Source of the DNA: Streptomyces daqingensis
GTDB lineage: Bacteria; Actinomycetota; Actinomycetes; Streptomycetales; Streptomycetaceae
Assembly (NCBI RefSeq): GCF_014645895.1
Contig: NZ_BMMP01000024.1
Span: forward strand, 1-64,000
Direction of reading: 5' to 3'
DNA: 64,000 nt
The stretch's first letter is position 1. Every line of letters begins with the position of its first letter. Of this stretch, positions 34,658 through 44,356 are shown in pieces. A model generated the notes under the pieces. The model saw only the letters and a list, made by a program, of their open reading frames with translations, made no database searches and was not told where the DNA came from. A program made the translations under genes and the position numbers.

Positions 34658-36306
34658 TTGTGGTCACCTCCGGCGTGGCCGTCCACCGGCTTGTAGTCGA
34701 ACCAGCCCTTGTCGGCGACTGGATGGTCTGGTTTGGGGTCCTTCTTCTGCACGTCGGACATCGTGTGCTCGACGGCGGGGTTCACGATCCCGGTGAGTGA
34801 CTGCGGGAAGACACCGAAGAAGATCAGCAGCGCGATCAGCGGTGCCACCACTGCCAGTTCGCGGGGCCGCAGGTCCGGCATCTCGCGTACGACGCTCTTC
34901 TCCACCGGTCCCGTCATCGTCCGCTGGTACATCAGCAGGACGTACAGCGCGGCGAGGATGATGCCCGCCGTAGCCACGATCCCGGCGACCGGGTACCGGC
35001 TGAACGTGCCCACCAGCACCAGGAATTCGCTGATGAACGGCGCGAGACCCGGAAGCGACAGCGTCGCGAGACCGCCCACGAGGAACGTCCCGGCGAGCAC
35101 CGGGGCGACCTTCTGGACGCCGCCGTAGTCCGCGATGAGACGCGAGCCGCGGCGGCTGATGAGGAAGCCCGCGACCAGCATCAGCGCGGCGGTGGAGACG
35201 CCGTGGAAGACCATGTAGAGCGTCGCCCCGCTCTGGCCCTGGCTGGTCATCGCGAAGATGCCCAGCACGATGAAGCCGAAGTGGGAGATCGACGCGTAGG
35301 CGATCAGGCGCTTCATGTCGCGCTGGCCGACGGCCAGCAGGGCGCCGTAGAGGATGCTCACCAGCGCCAGCACGATCACGACCGGCGTCGCCCACGCGCT
35401 GGCCTCGGGGAAGAGGCCGAGGCAGAAGCGGAGCATCGCGAAGGTGCCGACCTTGTCGACGACCGCGGTGATCAGCACCGCCACCGGAGCCGTCGACTCG
35501 CCCATCGCGTTCGGCAGCCATGTGTGCAGCGGCCACAGCGGGGCCTTCACGGCGAACGCGAAGAAGAAGCCGAGGAAGAGCAGCCGTTCGGTGTTCGTGC
35601 CGAGCTGGAAGTCGCCGTCGGCACGTGCCTGCACGATCTGCTGCAGGGAGTACGTGCCCTCGCCGAGCTGGTCGGAGGTGACGACGAAGAGGCCGATCAC
35701 CGCGGCCAGCATGATGAGGCCGCCCGCCAGGTTGTAGAGCAGGAACTTCACCGCGGCGTACGAGCGCTGCTTCCCCGCCTCCTCCTCACCGGCCGCGTGC
35801 GCGCGGTCGCCGAAGCCGCCGATGAGGAAGTACATCGGGATGAGCATGGCTTCGAAGAAGACGTAGAAGAGGAACACGTCCGTCGCGGCGAAGGACATGA
35901 CGACCATCGCCTCGACGGCGAGCATCATCGCGAAGAAGCCCTGGGTGGGCCGCCACCGCCGGTTGGGGCGGGTGGGCTCCAGGTCGTCCGCGTCGTGCCA
36001 GGCCGCTCCGATGATGAAGGGGAGCAGCAGGGCCGTCAGCGCGATGAGTACGGCGGCGATGCCGTCGACGCCCAGTTCGTAGCGGACGCCGAAGTCCCTG
36101 ATCCAGGAGTGCGATTCGGTGAGCTGGTAGCGCTCCCCGTCCGGGTCGAAGCGCACCAGCACGGCCACGGCCAGCGCCAGCGTCGCCACCGAGAAGAGCA
36201 GCGCGACCCACTTGGCGACGCGCTTCCTGGCGGCGGGCACGGCCGCGGTGGCGATCGCGCCCACCGCGGGCAGCGCCGCCGTTGCCGTCAGCAGAGGAAA
36301 TGACAT
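34654..36306 (-). CDS. nuoM: NADH-quinone oxidoreductase subunit M (NuoM)
   Basis: A 550-aa antiporter-like subunit. FFEAMLIPMYFLIGGFGD carries the channel glutamate and KAPLWPLHTWLPNAMGESTA the lysine region. It starts at ATG 36306, three bases after nuoL. The C-terminal 50 residues are a charged extension ending in a His/Gly-rich stretch. Confidence 0.95.
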   Translation of the reverse strand: MSFPLLTATAALPAVGAIATAAVPAARKRVAKWVALLFSVATLALAVAVLVRFDPDGERYQLTESHSWIRDFGVRYELGVDGIAAVLIALTALLLPFIIGAAWHDADDLEPTRPNRRWRPTQGFFAMMLAVEAMVVMSFAATDVFLFYVFFEAMLIPMYFLIGGFGDRAHAAGEEEAGKQRSYAAVKFLLYNLAGGLIMLAAVIGLFVVTSDQLGEGTYSLQQIVQARADGDFQLGTNTERLLFLGFFFAFAVKAPLWPLHTWLPNAMGESTAPVAVLITAVVDKVGTFAMLRFCLGLFPEASAWATPVVIVLALVSILYGALLAVGQRDMKRLIAYASISHFGFIVLGIFAMTSQGQSGATLYMVFHGVSTAALMLVAGFLISRRGSRLIADYGGVQKVAPVLAGTFLVGGLATLSLPGLAPFISEFLVLVGTFSRYPVAGIVATAGIILAALYVLLMYQRTMTGPVEKSVVREMPDLRPRELAVVAPLIALLIFFGVFPQSLTGIVNPAVEHTMSDVQKKDPKPDHPVADKGWFDYKPVDGHAGGDHK

Positions 36307-36309
36307 GAC

Positions 36310-38253
36310 TCAGACCGCCCTCATCAGCAGGGTCGCGGCGACCAGTACCGCCGCGCCGCCGAACATCGAGACCGCGTACGAGCGGACGAAACCGTTCTGG
36401 AGCCGGCGCGTACGGCCGGACAGACCGCCGAACGAGGCGGCGGTGCCGTTGACGAGACCGTCGACCACCTTGCTGTCGACGTAGACCAGACCTCGCGTGA
36501 GGTACTCGCCGGGCTTGACCAGGACGGCGTGGTTGATGTCGTCCTGGAGCAGGTCGCGGCGGGCGGCCCGCGTCAGCAGGCTGCCGCGCGGCGCCACGAC
36601 CGGTACGGGCCTGCGCCCGTACTGCAGCCATGCCGCGCCGACGCCGACGAGCATGGTGACGACGGTCGCGCCGGTGACCACCGCGGCCGAGACCGGCGGG
36701 TGGCCGTGCTCGAACTGGGTGACCGGCTCCAGCCAGTGCACGAACGAGTCGCCCACCTTGAACAGGCCGCCGGCGAAGACCGATCCGAAGGCCAGGACGA
36801 TCATCGGGATCGTCATGGAGCGCGGCGACTCGTGCGGGTGCGGCCCGCCGTGCTCGCCGTGCACCTCGGCCGCCGGCTCCGCGCTGGGCGCGTCCGCTGA
36901 CGGCGTCTTCTGCCGCCAGCGCTCCTCGCCGAAGAAGGTCAGCAGCATCACGCGCGTCATGTAGTACGCGGTGATCGCCGCACCCAGCAGCGTGACGGCG
37001 CCCAGGATCCAGCCCTGCGTGCCGCCCTTGGCGAAGGCCGCCTCGATGATCTGGTCCTTGGAGAAGAAGCCGGAGAGGCCGGGGAAGCCGATGATGGCCA
37101 GGTATCCGAGCCCGAACGTCACGAAGGTGACCGGCATGTACTTGCGGAGACCGCCGTACCTGCGCATGTCGACCTCGTCGTTCATGCCGTGCATCACCGA
37201 GCCGGCGCCGAGGAAGAGGCCCGCCTTGAAGAAGCCGTGCGTGACGAGGTGCATGATCGCGAAGGCGTAGCCGATCGGGCCGAGTCCGGCCGCGAGGACC
37301 ATGTAGCCGATCTGCGACATCGTGGAGCCCGCGAGGGCCTTCTTGATGTCGTCCTTCGCGCAACCGACGATCGCACCGTAGAGGAGCGTGACCGCGCCGA
37401 CGACGACCACCACCGTCTGCGCGTCCGGGGCCGCGTTGAAGATCGCGCCGGAGCGGGTGATGAGGTAGACGCCCGCGGTGACCATCGTCGCGGCGTGGAT
37501 GAGCGCGGAGACCGGGGTGGGGCCCTCCATCGCGTCTCCGAGCCAGGACTGCAGCGGCACCTGCGCCGACTTGCCGCACGCGGCGAGCAGCAGCATCAGG
37601 CCGATCGCCGTCAGCTTGCCCTCGCCCGCCTCGGTGGCGTTGCTGAGGACGGGCGCGAAGGCGAAGCTGCCGAAAGTGGTGAACATCAGGAAGATGGCGA
37701 TGGCCAGGCCCGCGTCACCGACGCGGTTGACGATGAACGCCTTCTTCGCGGCCACCGCCGCGCTCGGCTTGTGCTGCCAGAATCCGATGAGCAGGTACGA
37801 CGCGAGGCCGACGCCCTCCCAGCCGACGTACAGCAGGAGGTAGTTGTCGGCCAGCACCAGCAGCAGCATCGCCGCGAGGAACAGGTTGAGATAGCCGAAG
37901 AAGCGGCGGCGGCGCTCGTCGTGCTCCATGTAGCCGACCGAGTAGATGTGGATCAGCGTGCCCACACCCGTGATCAGCAGCACGAACGTCATCGACAGCT
38001 GGTCGAGCTGGAAGGCGACGTCCGCCTGGAAGCTCTCCACCGGCACCCAGCTGAACAGGTGCTGGTGCAGGGCCCGTTCGTCGGCGTTCTTGCCGAGCAT
38101 GTCGAGGAAGAGGACCGCGCCCACCACGAACGAGGCTCCGGCGAGCAGTACGCCCAGCCAGTGGCCCGTCCGGTCCACGCGCTTGCCGCCGCACAGCAGC
38201 ACTGCCGCACCCAGCAGCGGGAAGCCGACGAGCAGTCCGATCAATGACTCCAC
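36310..38253 (-). CDS. nuoL: NADH-quinone oxidoreductase subunit L (NuoL)
   Basis: A 647-aa subunit with the lateral helix. LYVGWEGVGLASYLLIGFWQ and QSWLGDAMEGPTPVSALIHA are the proton-channel signatures. The start at 38253 follows nuoK by 13 bases. A charged His/Pro-rich loop at about residues 440-470 is seen. It is more canonical than NuoL2. Confidence 0.95.
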   Translation of the reverse strand: MESLIGLLVGFPLLGAAVLLCGGKRVDRTGHWLGVLLAGASFVVGAVLFLDMLGKNADERALHQHLFSWVPVESFQADVAFQLDQLSMTFVLLITGVGTLIHIYSVGYMEHDERRRRFFGYLNLFLAAMLLLVLADNYLLLYVGWEGVGLASYLLIGFWQHKPSAAVAAKKAFIVNRVGDAGLAIAIFLMFTTFGSFAFAPVLSNATEAGEGKLTAIGLMLLLAACGKSAQVPLQSWLGDAMEGPTPVSALIHAATMVTAGVYLITRSGAIFNAAPDAQTVVVVVGAVTLLYGAIVGCAKDDIKKALAGSTMSQIGYMVLAAGLGPIGYAFAIMHLVTHGFFKAGLFLGAGSVMHGMNDEVDMRRYGGLRKYMPVTFVTFGLGYLAIIGFPGLSGFFSKDQIIEAAFAKGGTQGWILGAVTLLGAAITAYYMTRVMLLTFFGEERWRQKTPSADAPSAEPAAEVHGEHGGPHPHESPRSMTIPMIVLAFGSVFAGGLFKVGDSFVHWLEPVTQFEHGHPPVSAAVVTGATVVTMLVGVGAAWLQYGRRPVPVVAPRGSLLTRAARRDLLQDDINHAVLVKPGEYLTRGLVYVDSKVVDGLVNGTAASFGGLSGRTRRLQNGFVRSYAVSMFGGAAVLVAATLLMRAV

Positions 38254-38266
38254 TGGTTCGTACCCC

Positions 38267-38566
38267 TTACAGCTTCATCAGGCTGGCGTCGTCGACCGAG
38301 GCCGAGTGCCGGGAGCGGTACATCATCACGATGATCGCCAGCCCCACCACGACTTCGGCGGCAGCGACGACCATGACGAAGAACGCCATGATCTGGCCGT
38401 CGAGGTTCCCGTGGATGCGGGAGAAGGCGATCAGCGTCAAGTTCGCCGCGTTCAGCATCAGTTCGATGCACATGAACACCACGATGGCGTTCCGCCTGAT
38501 CAGCACACCGGCGGCACCGATGGTGAACAGCAGCGCGGCGAGATAGACGTAGTTGACGGGGCTCAC
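38267..38566 (-). CDS. nuoK: NADH-quinone oxidoreductase subunit K (NuoK)
   Basis: A 99-aa three-helix subunit of normal length. FMCIELMLNAANLTLIAF and AAAEVVVGLAIIVMMYR hold the two conserved glutamates. GTG at 38566 overlaps the nuoJ stop. Confidence 0.95.
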   Translation of the reverse strand: MSPVNYVYLAALLFTIGAAGVLIRRNAIVVFMCIELMLNAANLTLIAFSRIHGNLDGQIMAFFVMVVAAAEVVVGLAIIVMMYRSRHSASVDDASLMKL

Positions 38567-39537
38567 TTCGCGGCCTCCTCTTCCCGGGCCTCGTCCCGTG
38601 CCTGCCGGGCCTCACGGCCCTGGCCCGCGTCGTCCGCGTCGTCCGTGTCGCGGTCCGGGTCGTGGGGTTCGCCGTACATCCGCCCGTGGTCGGCCTGACC
38701 GTGCTGGTCGGCGGTGCGCTGCTCCAGCGCCGCGACCCGGTGCAGGGCCTCGGGGCCGACCTCGCGCATCTGGCCGCGGTCGCGCAGCGTGGCGCTGACC
38801 GTCATGTCGGACGGGGTTCCGTCCGGCAGGAGGCCGGGGCGGTCGACCGCGTTGTGCCGTGCGTAGACGCCGGGCGCGGGCAGCGGGGGCAGCTGGGTGC
38901 CCTTCCTGACGCGCTCCTCGGCCTGTTCACGCTGCGACTTGGACTTCTCGATGCGCTCGCGGTGCGTCAGCAGCGTCGCACCGACGGCGGCGACGGTGAG
39001 CAGCGCGCCCACCACCTCGAACGCGACGACGTACTTCGTGAACAGCTGCGAGGCCAGGGCCTGCACGTTCCCGCCGGAGTTGGCGGCCTCCAGCCCGCTG
39101 AAGGACACCACGGACGCCTGCCCGATGCCGGAGATCAGCAGCAGGCCCAGGCCGAGACCGCAGGCCACGGCCAGCCAGCGCTGGCCCTTGAGCGTCTCCT
39201 TGAGGGAGTCCGCGGTGCTCACGCCCACGAGCATCAGCACGAAGAGGAAGAGCATCATGACCGCGCCCGTGTAGACGACGATCTGGACGATGCCCAGGAA
39301 GTACGCGCCGTTGGCGAGGTAGAACAGCGCCAGCAGCACCATCGTGCCCGCGAGGCACAGCGCCGAGTGCACGGCCTTGCGCAGCAGTACGGTGCCCAGC
39401 GCGCCGATCACGGCGATGGTGCCCAGCACCCAGAACGCGGCCGCCTCACCGGCGGAGGTGCCGGAGGAGGTGGCGGCGAGGGCGGCACCGTCGATGTGTG
39501 CCGCGTACGCCGTGGAGGCCGAGGACAGCATGGTCAC
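38563..39537 (-). CDS. nuoJ: NADH-quinone oxidoreductase subunit J (NuoJ) with long tail
   Basis: A 324-aa subunit. Residues about 30-200 carry five helices, with GIVQIVVYTGAVMMLFLFVL as the conserved helix. The remaining 120 residues are hydrophilic (Arg, Glu, Asp, Gln) and rich in charge; E. coli NuoJ has only 184 aa. GTG at 39537 overlaps the nuoI stop as GTGA; ATG two codons later, with AAGGAGG upstream, is an alternative. Confidence 0.92.
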   Translation of the reverse strand: MTMLSSASTAYAAHIDGAALAATSSGTSAGEAAAFWVLGTIAVIGALGTVLLRKAVHSALCLAGTMVLLALFYLANGAYFLGIVQIVVYTGAVMMLFLFVLMLVGVSTADSLKETLKGQRWLAVACGLGLGLLLISGIGQASVVSFSGLEAANSGGNVQALASQLFTKYVVAFEVVGALLTVAAVGATLLTHRERIEKSKSQREQAEERVRKGTQLPPLPAPGVYARHNAVDRPGLLPDGTPSDMTVSATLRDRGQMREVGPEALHRVAALEQRTADQHGQADHGRMYGEPHDPDRDTDDADDAGQGREARQARDEAREEEAAK

Positions 39538-40271
39538 CGTCCCTCCTTCGAGTCGTTGCCGGAGCGGTTGCCCGCCGCTCTGGCGGCGGTGCCCTGCCCG
39601 CGGACGTCCTCGTCGGGCGCGTCCTGCGCGGAGGGGTCGACGCCTCCGCCGTGCGCCGCGGGGCCTTCCGAGACGACCGGCGCGGCCGCGGGCTCCTCCT
39701 CGCCGAACGTCGACGCCGAGTCCTGCGGGTCGCCGGTGTCGGTGACGGTCTGGACCTCGGTGCCGGGGGCGGCCTCGGTGACCAGCCCGCGGTAGTAGTC
39801 CTTCTCCGTCATGCCCGGGAAGATGGCGTGCGGCGAGTCGACCATGCCCTCTTCGAGGCCCGCGAGCAGCTCCTTCTTGGTGTAGATGAGCGACTCGCGG
39901 GAGGAGTCGGCGAGTTCGTACTCGTTCGTCATCGTCAGGGCGCGCGTCGGGCACGCCTCGACGCACAGGCCGCACAGGATGCAGCGCAGGTAGTTGATCT
40001 GGTAGACGCGGCCGTAGCGCTCACCCGGCGAGTAGCGCTCCTCGTCCGTGTTGTCCGCGCCCTCCACGTAGATGGCGTCCGCGGGACAGGCCCAGGCGCA
40101 CAGCTCGCACCCCACGCACTTCTCCAGGCCGTCGGGGTGCCTGTTGAGCTGGTGGCGGCCGTGGAAGCGCGGTGCCGTCGGCTTCTTGTACTCGGGGTAC
40201 TGCTCGGTCAGCCGCTTCTTGAACATGTCCTTGAAGGTCACGCCGAAGCCGGCAACGGGGTTCTCAGGCAC
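39534..40271 (-). CDS. nuoI: NADH-quinone oxidoreductase subunit I (NuoI), 2x[4Fe-4S]
   Basis: A 245-aa iron-sulfur subunit. The two motifs are CVGCELCAWACP and CILCGLCVEACP, giving clusters N6a and N6b. GTG at 40271 overlaps nuoH by 8 bases. The C-terminal 70 residues are a Gly/Ala/Asp-rich extension beyond the usual fold. Confidence 0.95.
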   Translation of the reverse strand: MPENPVAGFGVTFKDMFKKRLTEQYPEYKKPTAPRFHGRHQLNRHPDGLEKCVGCELCAWACPADAIYVEGADNTDEERYSPGERYGRVYQINYLRCILCGLCVEACPTRALTMTNEYELADSSRESLIYTKKELLAGLEEGMVDSPHAIFPGMTEKDYYRGLVTEAAPGTEVQTVTDTGDPQDSASTFGEEEPAAAPVVSEGPAAHGGGVDPSAQDAPDEDVRGQGTAARAAGNRSGNDSKEGR

Positions 40272-41658
40272 CGTCGGCCTCCTTTCCGTCGGTCTTCTCC
40301 GCGTCCTCACCGGCGGACTCCCCCGCTCCCGAGGGCCCGACCAGCGCGTGGTCGGCCTGGCGGGAGCGGCGGCGCGGTACGGGCGGCAGCGTCTGCCCGG
40401 GCAACGGCGGTACGGGATAGCCGCCCGCCATCGGGTCGAAGACCTCGGATGCGGCCTTCTCCTTGGCGGCCTGCTCCTCCGCGTCCTCCTTGCGTCCGCG
40501 GAAGACGTCCACGACGAAGGAGAGCAGCAGGATCGCGAGCGCCGCGCCGGCGACCCAGTAGACGATGCCCGCGAAGTCGTAACCCTCGTTCCGCATGGCC
40601 CTGATGGAGGCGACCAGCATCAGCCACACCAGCGAGACGGGGATGAGGACCTTCCAGCCCAGCTTCATGAACTGGTCGTACCGCGTACGCGGAAGCGTGC
40701 CGCGGATCCAGACGAAGAAGAAGATCAGGCAGCAGACCTTGAGGAAGAACCAGAGCAGCGGCCACCAGCCGTGGTTGGCGCCCTCCCAGTAGGTCGAGAT
40801 CGGCGCCGGCGCACGCCAGCCGCCCAGGAAGAGGGTGGCGGCGAGGGCGGAGAGCGTCACGATGTGCACGTACTCGGCCATCATGAACAGCGCGAACTTG
40901 ATGGAGCTGTACTCGGTCTGGTAGCCGGCGACCAGGTCGCCCTCGGACTCCGGCATGTCGAACGGCGCGCGGTGCGCCTCGCCCACCATCGACACCATGT
41001 AGATCAGGAACGACACCGGCAGCAGCGCGGCGAACCACGTGTCCTGCTGGGCGTCGACGATCGCCGACGTCGACATGGAGCCCGAGTAGAGGAAGACCGC
41101 CGCGAAGCTGAGGCCCATCGCGATCTCGTAGCTGATGACCTGAGCCGTCGCGCGGACGGCACCGAGCAGCGGGTAGGTCGAGTTGGACGACCAGCCCGCC
41201 AGCACCACGCCGTACGCGCCGATGGAGGCGGTGGCGAGGATGTACAGAGCCGCCACCGGAAGGTCGGTGAGCTGCATCGCCGTACGCGTGCCGAAGATCG
41301 AGACCTCGTTGCCGGGAGGCCCGAACGGGATGACCGCGATCGCCAGGAAGGCGGGGATCGCGGCGAGCACGGGCGCCAGGAGGTACACGACCTTGTCGGC
41401 GCCCTTGACGACGACGTCCTCTTTCAGCATCAGCTTGATGCCGTCGGCGAGCGACTGCAGCATGCCCCAGGGGCCGTGCCTGTTGGGGCCGACGCGGAGC
41501 TGCATCCAGGCGACGACCTTGCGCTCCATGACGATGGAGATCAGGACGGTCACCATCAGGAACGCGAAGCAGAAGACCGCCTTGAGCGCGATCAGCCAGA
41601 ACGGGTCCTTGCCGAAGAAGGAGAGGTCCTCGGCGGCGAGAAGAACGGTGCCGGTCAC
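40264..41658 (-). CDS. nuoH: NADH-quinone oxidoreductase subunit H (NuoH)
   Basis: A 464-aa membrane subunit lining the quinone chamber. LRVGPNRHGPWGMLQSLADG and the acidic loop FDMPESEGDLVAGYQTEYSS are canonical. GTG at 41658 overlaps the stop of a 29-codon frame and has GGGGAGGTGA upstream. A hydrophilic tail of about 90 residues extends beyond the last helix. Confidence 0.95.
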   Translation of the reverse strand: MTGTVLLAAEDLSFFGKDPFWLIALKAVFCFAFLMVTVLISIVMERKVVAWMQLRVGPNRHGPWGMLQSLADGIKLMLKEDVVVKGADKVVYLLAPVLAAIPAFLAIAVIPFGPPGNEVSIFGTRTAMQLTDLPVAALYILATASIGAYGVVLAGWSSNSTYPLLGAVRATAQVISYEIAMGLSFAAVFLYSGSMSTSAIVDAQQDTWFAALLPVSFLIYMVSMVGEAHRAPFDMPESEGDLVAGYQTEYSSIKFALFMMAEYVHIVTLSALAATLFLGGWRAPAPISTYWEGANHGWWPLLWFFLKVCCLIFFFVWIRGTLPRTRYDQFMKLGWKVLIPVSLVWLMLVASIRAMRNEGYDFAGIVYWVAGAALAILLLSFVVDVFRGRKEDAEEQAAKEKAASEVFDPMAGGYPVPPLPGQTLPPVPRRRSRQADHALVGPSGAGESAGEDAEKTDGKEADGA

Positions 41659-41744
41659 GCCGTCACCTCCCCGGTGCGGGCGCTCGGCCCGTCCGCGGCG
41701 GTGACGTCCGCGCACAGGTGCCGGACCTGTAGGAGCGCGCTCAC
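41655..41744 (-). CDS. Possible 29-aa small protein between nuoG and nuoH
   Basis: GTG at 41744 is preceded by CAGGAGGAGG, one of the strongest ribosome binding sites in the operon. The frame encodes 29 aa starting MSALLQVRHLCADVTAADGP, and its TGA overlaps the nuoH GTG start. It could be a translated spacer that couples nuoH translation, or a real small protein. No family is recognised. Confidence 0.4.
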   Translation of the reverse strand: MSALLQVRHLCADVTAADGPSARTGEVTA

Positions 41745-41818
41745 GCGCTCACCTCCTCCTGAACGATGCGCTGTCCGCGCGGGGTTCGAGACCGCCCGGG
41801 CGGTCGAGCGGAGCGGAG

Positions 41819-44356
41819 TCATGCGCCCGCCCCCTCGGTTCCGGCGCCTGCGGCCGCCGCGGCGGGTGCCGCGGAGAGGCGTACCAGCTCGCCCGGGAGC
41901 GCGCCCGTGTCCGCCTGTACGCCGCCGCCGACGGAGTTCAGCGGCACCCAGACCACACGGTCGGGCATCTGCGTGATCTGCAGCGGAAGCTGGATGCTGC
42001 CCAGCGGTCCGGAGACGGCGACCGTGCCGCCGTCCGCGACGCCGACCTCGGCCGCCGTGGCCCGCGAGAGCCGGGCTACCGCGGGGTGACGGGTGCCGGC
42101 GAGGGCCTCGTCGCCGTCCTGCAGGCGGCCCTGGTCCAGCAGCAGCCGGTGTCCCGCGAGCACGGCCTCGCCCTTGCCCGCCTGCGGCGTGGACGCGGAG
42201 GGCGCCCCTGTCCGTGCCTCGGGGACCCCGGCGGACATCGAGCCGTCCGGGTTCCACTGGCCGAGCCTGTCGATCTCGGTGCGGATGGTGCGCACGTCGG
42301 GCAGGCCCAGGTGCGCGTCGAGGGCGTCGGCGAGCATGTGCAGGACCCGCGCGTCGGGCTGGACGTGGCGGCGGGTCATCTGGTCCGCACGGAGGGACGC
42401 CGCGAACGGCCGTGCGCGCCCTTCCCAGTTGAGGAACGTGCCCGCCTTCTCCACCACGGCCGAGACCGGCAGGACGACGTCCGCCCGGTCCGTGACCTCG
42501 CTGGGACGCAGCTCCAGGCTGACGACGAAACCGGCCGTCTCCAGCGCCTGCGCGGCACGCGCCGGGTCGGGCAGGTCGGCGAGTTCGACACCGCCGACGA
42601 CCAGCGCCGACAGCTCCCCGTCGATGGCTGCGTCGACGATGCCGGAGGTGTCACGGCCCTGCCCGCCGGGCAGTTCGGCGACTCCCCAGGCCCGTGCGAC
42701 CTCGTCCCGTGCGCGCGCGTCGCTCAGGGGACGGGCGCCGGGCAGCAGCGTCGGCAGCGCGCCGGCCTCGACGGCACCGCGCTCGCCGGCCCGCCTCGGG
42801 ATCCACACCAGACGGGCACCGGTGGCGACGCTCGTGCGGACCGCGGCGGTGAGCGCGCCGGGGACGGCCGCGAGCCGCTCTCCGACCACGATGACCGAGC
42901 CCTCGGCGCGCAGCGCGTCGGCCGCCGCCTCACCCGCGGCGTCGAGCCCGACGCGGCCGGACAGCGCGTCCAGCCACTCGGTCTCGGTGCCGGGTGCGGC
43001 GGGCAGCAGCGTGCCGCCCGCCTTCTGCAGTCCGCGGGTGGCGTGCGAGGCGAGGGAGAAGGTGCGCTGGCCGTGCTTGCGCATGGCCTTGCGCAGCCGC
43101 AGGAAGACGCCCGGCGCCTCCTCCTCGGCCTCGAACCCGGCGAGCAGCACCGCGGGCGCCGCCTCCAGCGCCGAGTACGTCAGGCCCTTGCCGTCCCCGA
43201 CGTCCACGCCCGTTCCGGCGACGTGGGCGGCGAGGAAGCCGGCCTCCTCGGCGGAGTGGACGCGGGCGCGGAAGTCGATGTCGTTGGTGCCGAGCACCAC
43301 CCTCGCGAACTTCGCGTACGCGTAGGCGTCCTCGACCGTGAGGCGTCCGCCCGTCAGCACGCCCGCGCGGCCCCGCGCGCCGGACAGCCCGCGGGCCGCC
43401 CTCTCCAGCGCCTCGGGCCAGCTCGCGGGGGCGAGTTCGCCGTCCTCACCGCGAACGAGAGGCGTGGTGAGACGGTCGGGGCGCTGGGCGTAGCGGAACC
43501 CGAAGCGGCCCTTGTCGCAGAGCCATTCCTCGTTGACCTCGGGGTCGTTCGCCGCCAGCCGCCGCATGACCTTGCCGCGCCGGTGGTCCGTACGGGTCGC
43601 GCAGCCGCCCGAGCAGTGCTCGCAGACGGACGGCGACGAGACCAGGTCGAACGGGCGCGAACGGAAGCGGTACGCAGCCGAGGTGAGCGCGCCCACGGGG
43701 CAGATCTGGATGGTGTTGCCGGAAAAGTACGACTGGAACGGCTCGTCCTCACCCGTGCCCACCTGCTGCAGGGCACCGCGCTCCAGCAGCTCGATCATCG
43801 GGTCGCCGGCGATCTGGTTGGAGAAGCGGGTGCAGCGCGCGCACAGCACGCACCTCTCGCGGTCCAGGAGCACCTGCGTGGAGATCGGCACCGGCTTGGC
43901 GAAGGTGCGCTTGGCGCCCTCGAACCTGGAGTCGGCCGAACCGGTCGACATGGCCTGGTTCTGCAGCGGGCACTCGCCGCCCTTGTCGCAGACCGGGCAG
44001 TCCAGCGGGTGGTTGATGAGCAGCAGCTCCATCACACCGCGCTGCGCCTTCTCCGCCACCGGCGAGGAGAGCTGCGTCTTGACGACCATGCCGTCGGTGC
44101 AGGTGATGGTGCAGGACGCCATCGGCTTGCGCTGGCCCTCCACCTCGACGATGCACTGGCGGCAGGCGCCGACCGGGTCCAGCAGCGGGTGGTCGCAGAA
44201 GCGCGGGATCTCGATGCCGAGCTGCTCGGCTGCGCGGATGACCAGCGTGCCCTTCGGCACGGAGATCTCGGCTCCGTCGATGGTGAGGGAGACCAGGTCT
44301 TCCGGCCGTGGTCCGTCGCCCCCCGAGGAGGTCTTCGCGTCTGTGGTGACTGTCAC
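41819..44356 (-). CDS. nuoG: NADH-quinone oxidoreductase subunit G (NuoG)
   Basis: The 845-aa largest peripheral subunit. Iron-sulfur motifs in order: the [2Fe-2S] set from CDHPLLDPVGACRQC to a later Cys; the HPLDCPVCDKGGECPLQ cluster; CVLCARCTRF with CPVGAL; and an extra set CEHCSGGCATR with a Cys about 27 residues on, as in enzymes with cluster N7. The C-terminal half is a degenerate molybdopterin-oxidoreductase domain. GTG at 44356 overlaps the nuoF stop. Confidence 0.95.
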   Translation of the reverse strand: MTVTTDAKTSSGGDGPRPEDLVSLTIDGAEISVPKGTLVIRAAEQLGIEIPRFCDHPLLDPVGACRQCIVEVEGQRKPMASCTITCTDGMVVKTQLSSPVAEKAQRGVMELLLINHPLDCPVCDKGGECPLQNQAMSTGSADSRFEGAKRTFAKPVPISTQVLLDRERCVLCARCTRFSNQIAGDPMIELLERGALQQVGTGEDEPFQSYFSGNTIQICPVGALTSAAYRFRSRPFDLVSSPSVCEHCSGGCATRTDHRRGKVMRRLAANDPEVNEEWLCDKGRFGFRYAQRPDRLTTPLVRGEDGELAPASWPEALERAARGLSGARGRAGVLTGGRLTVEDAYAYAKFARVVLGTNDIDFRARVHSAEEAGFLAAHVAGTGVDVGDGKGLTYSALEAAPAVLLAGFEAEEEAPGVFLRLRKAMRKHGQRTFSLASHATRGLQKAGGTLLPAAPGTETEWLDALSGRVGLDAAGEAAADALRAEGSVIVVGERLAAVPGALTAAVRTSVATGARLVWIPRRAGERGAVEAGALPTLLPGARPLSDARARDEVARAWGVAELPGGQGRDTSGIVDAAIDGELSALVVGGVELADLPDPARAAQALETAGFVVSLELRPSEVTDRADVVLPVSAVVEKAGTFLNWEGRARPFAASLRADQMTRRHVQPDARVLHMLADALDAHLGLPDVRTIRTEIDRLGQWNPDGSMSAGVPEARTGAPSASTPQAGKGEAVLAGHRLLLDQGRLQDGDEALAGTRHPAVARLSRATAAEVGVADGGTVAVSGPLGSIQLPLQITQMPDRVVWVPLNSVGGGVQADTGALPGELVRLSAAPAAAAAGAGTEGAGA

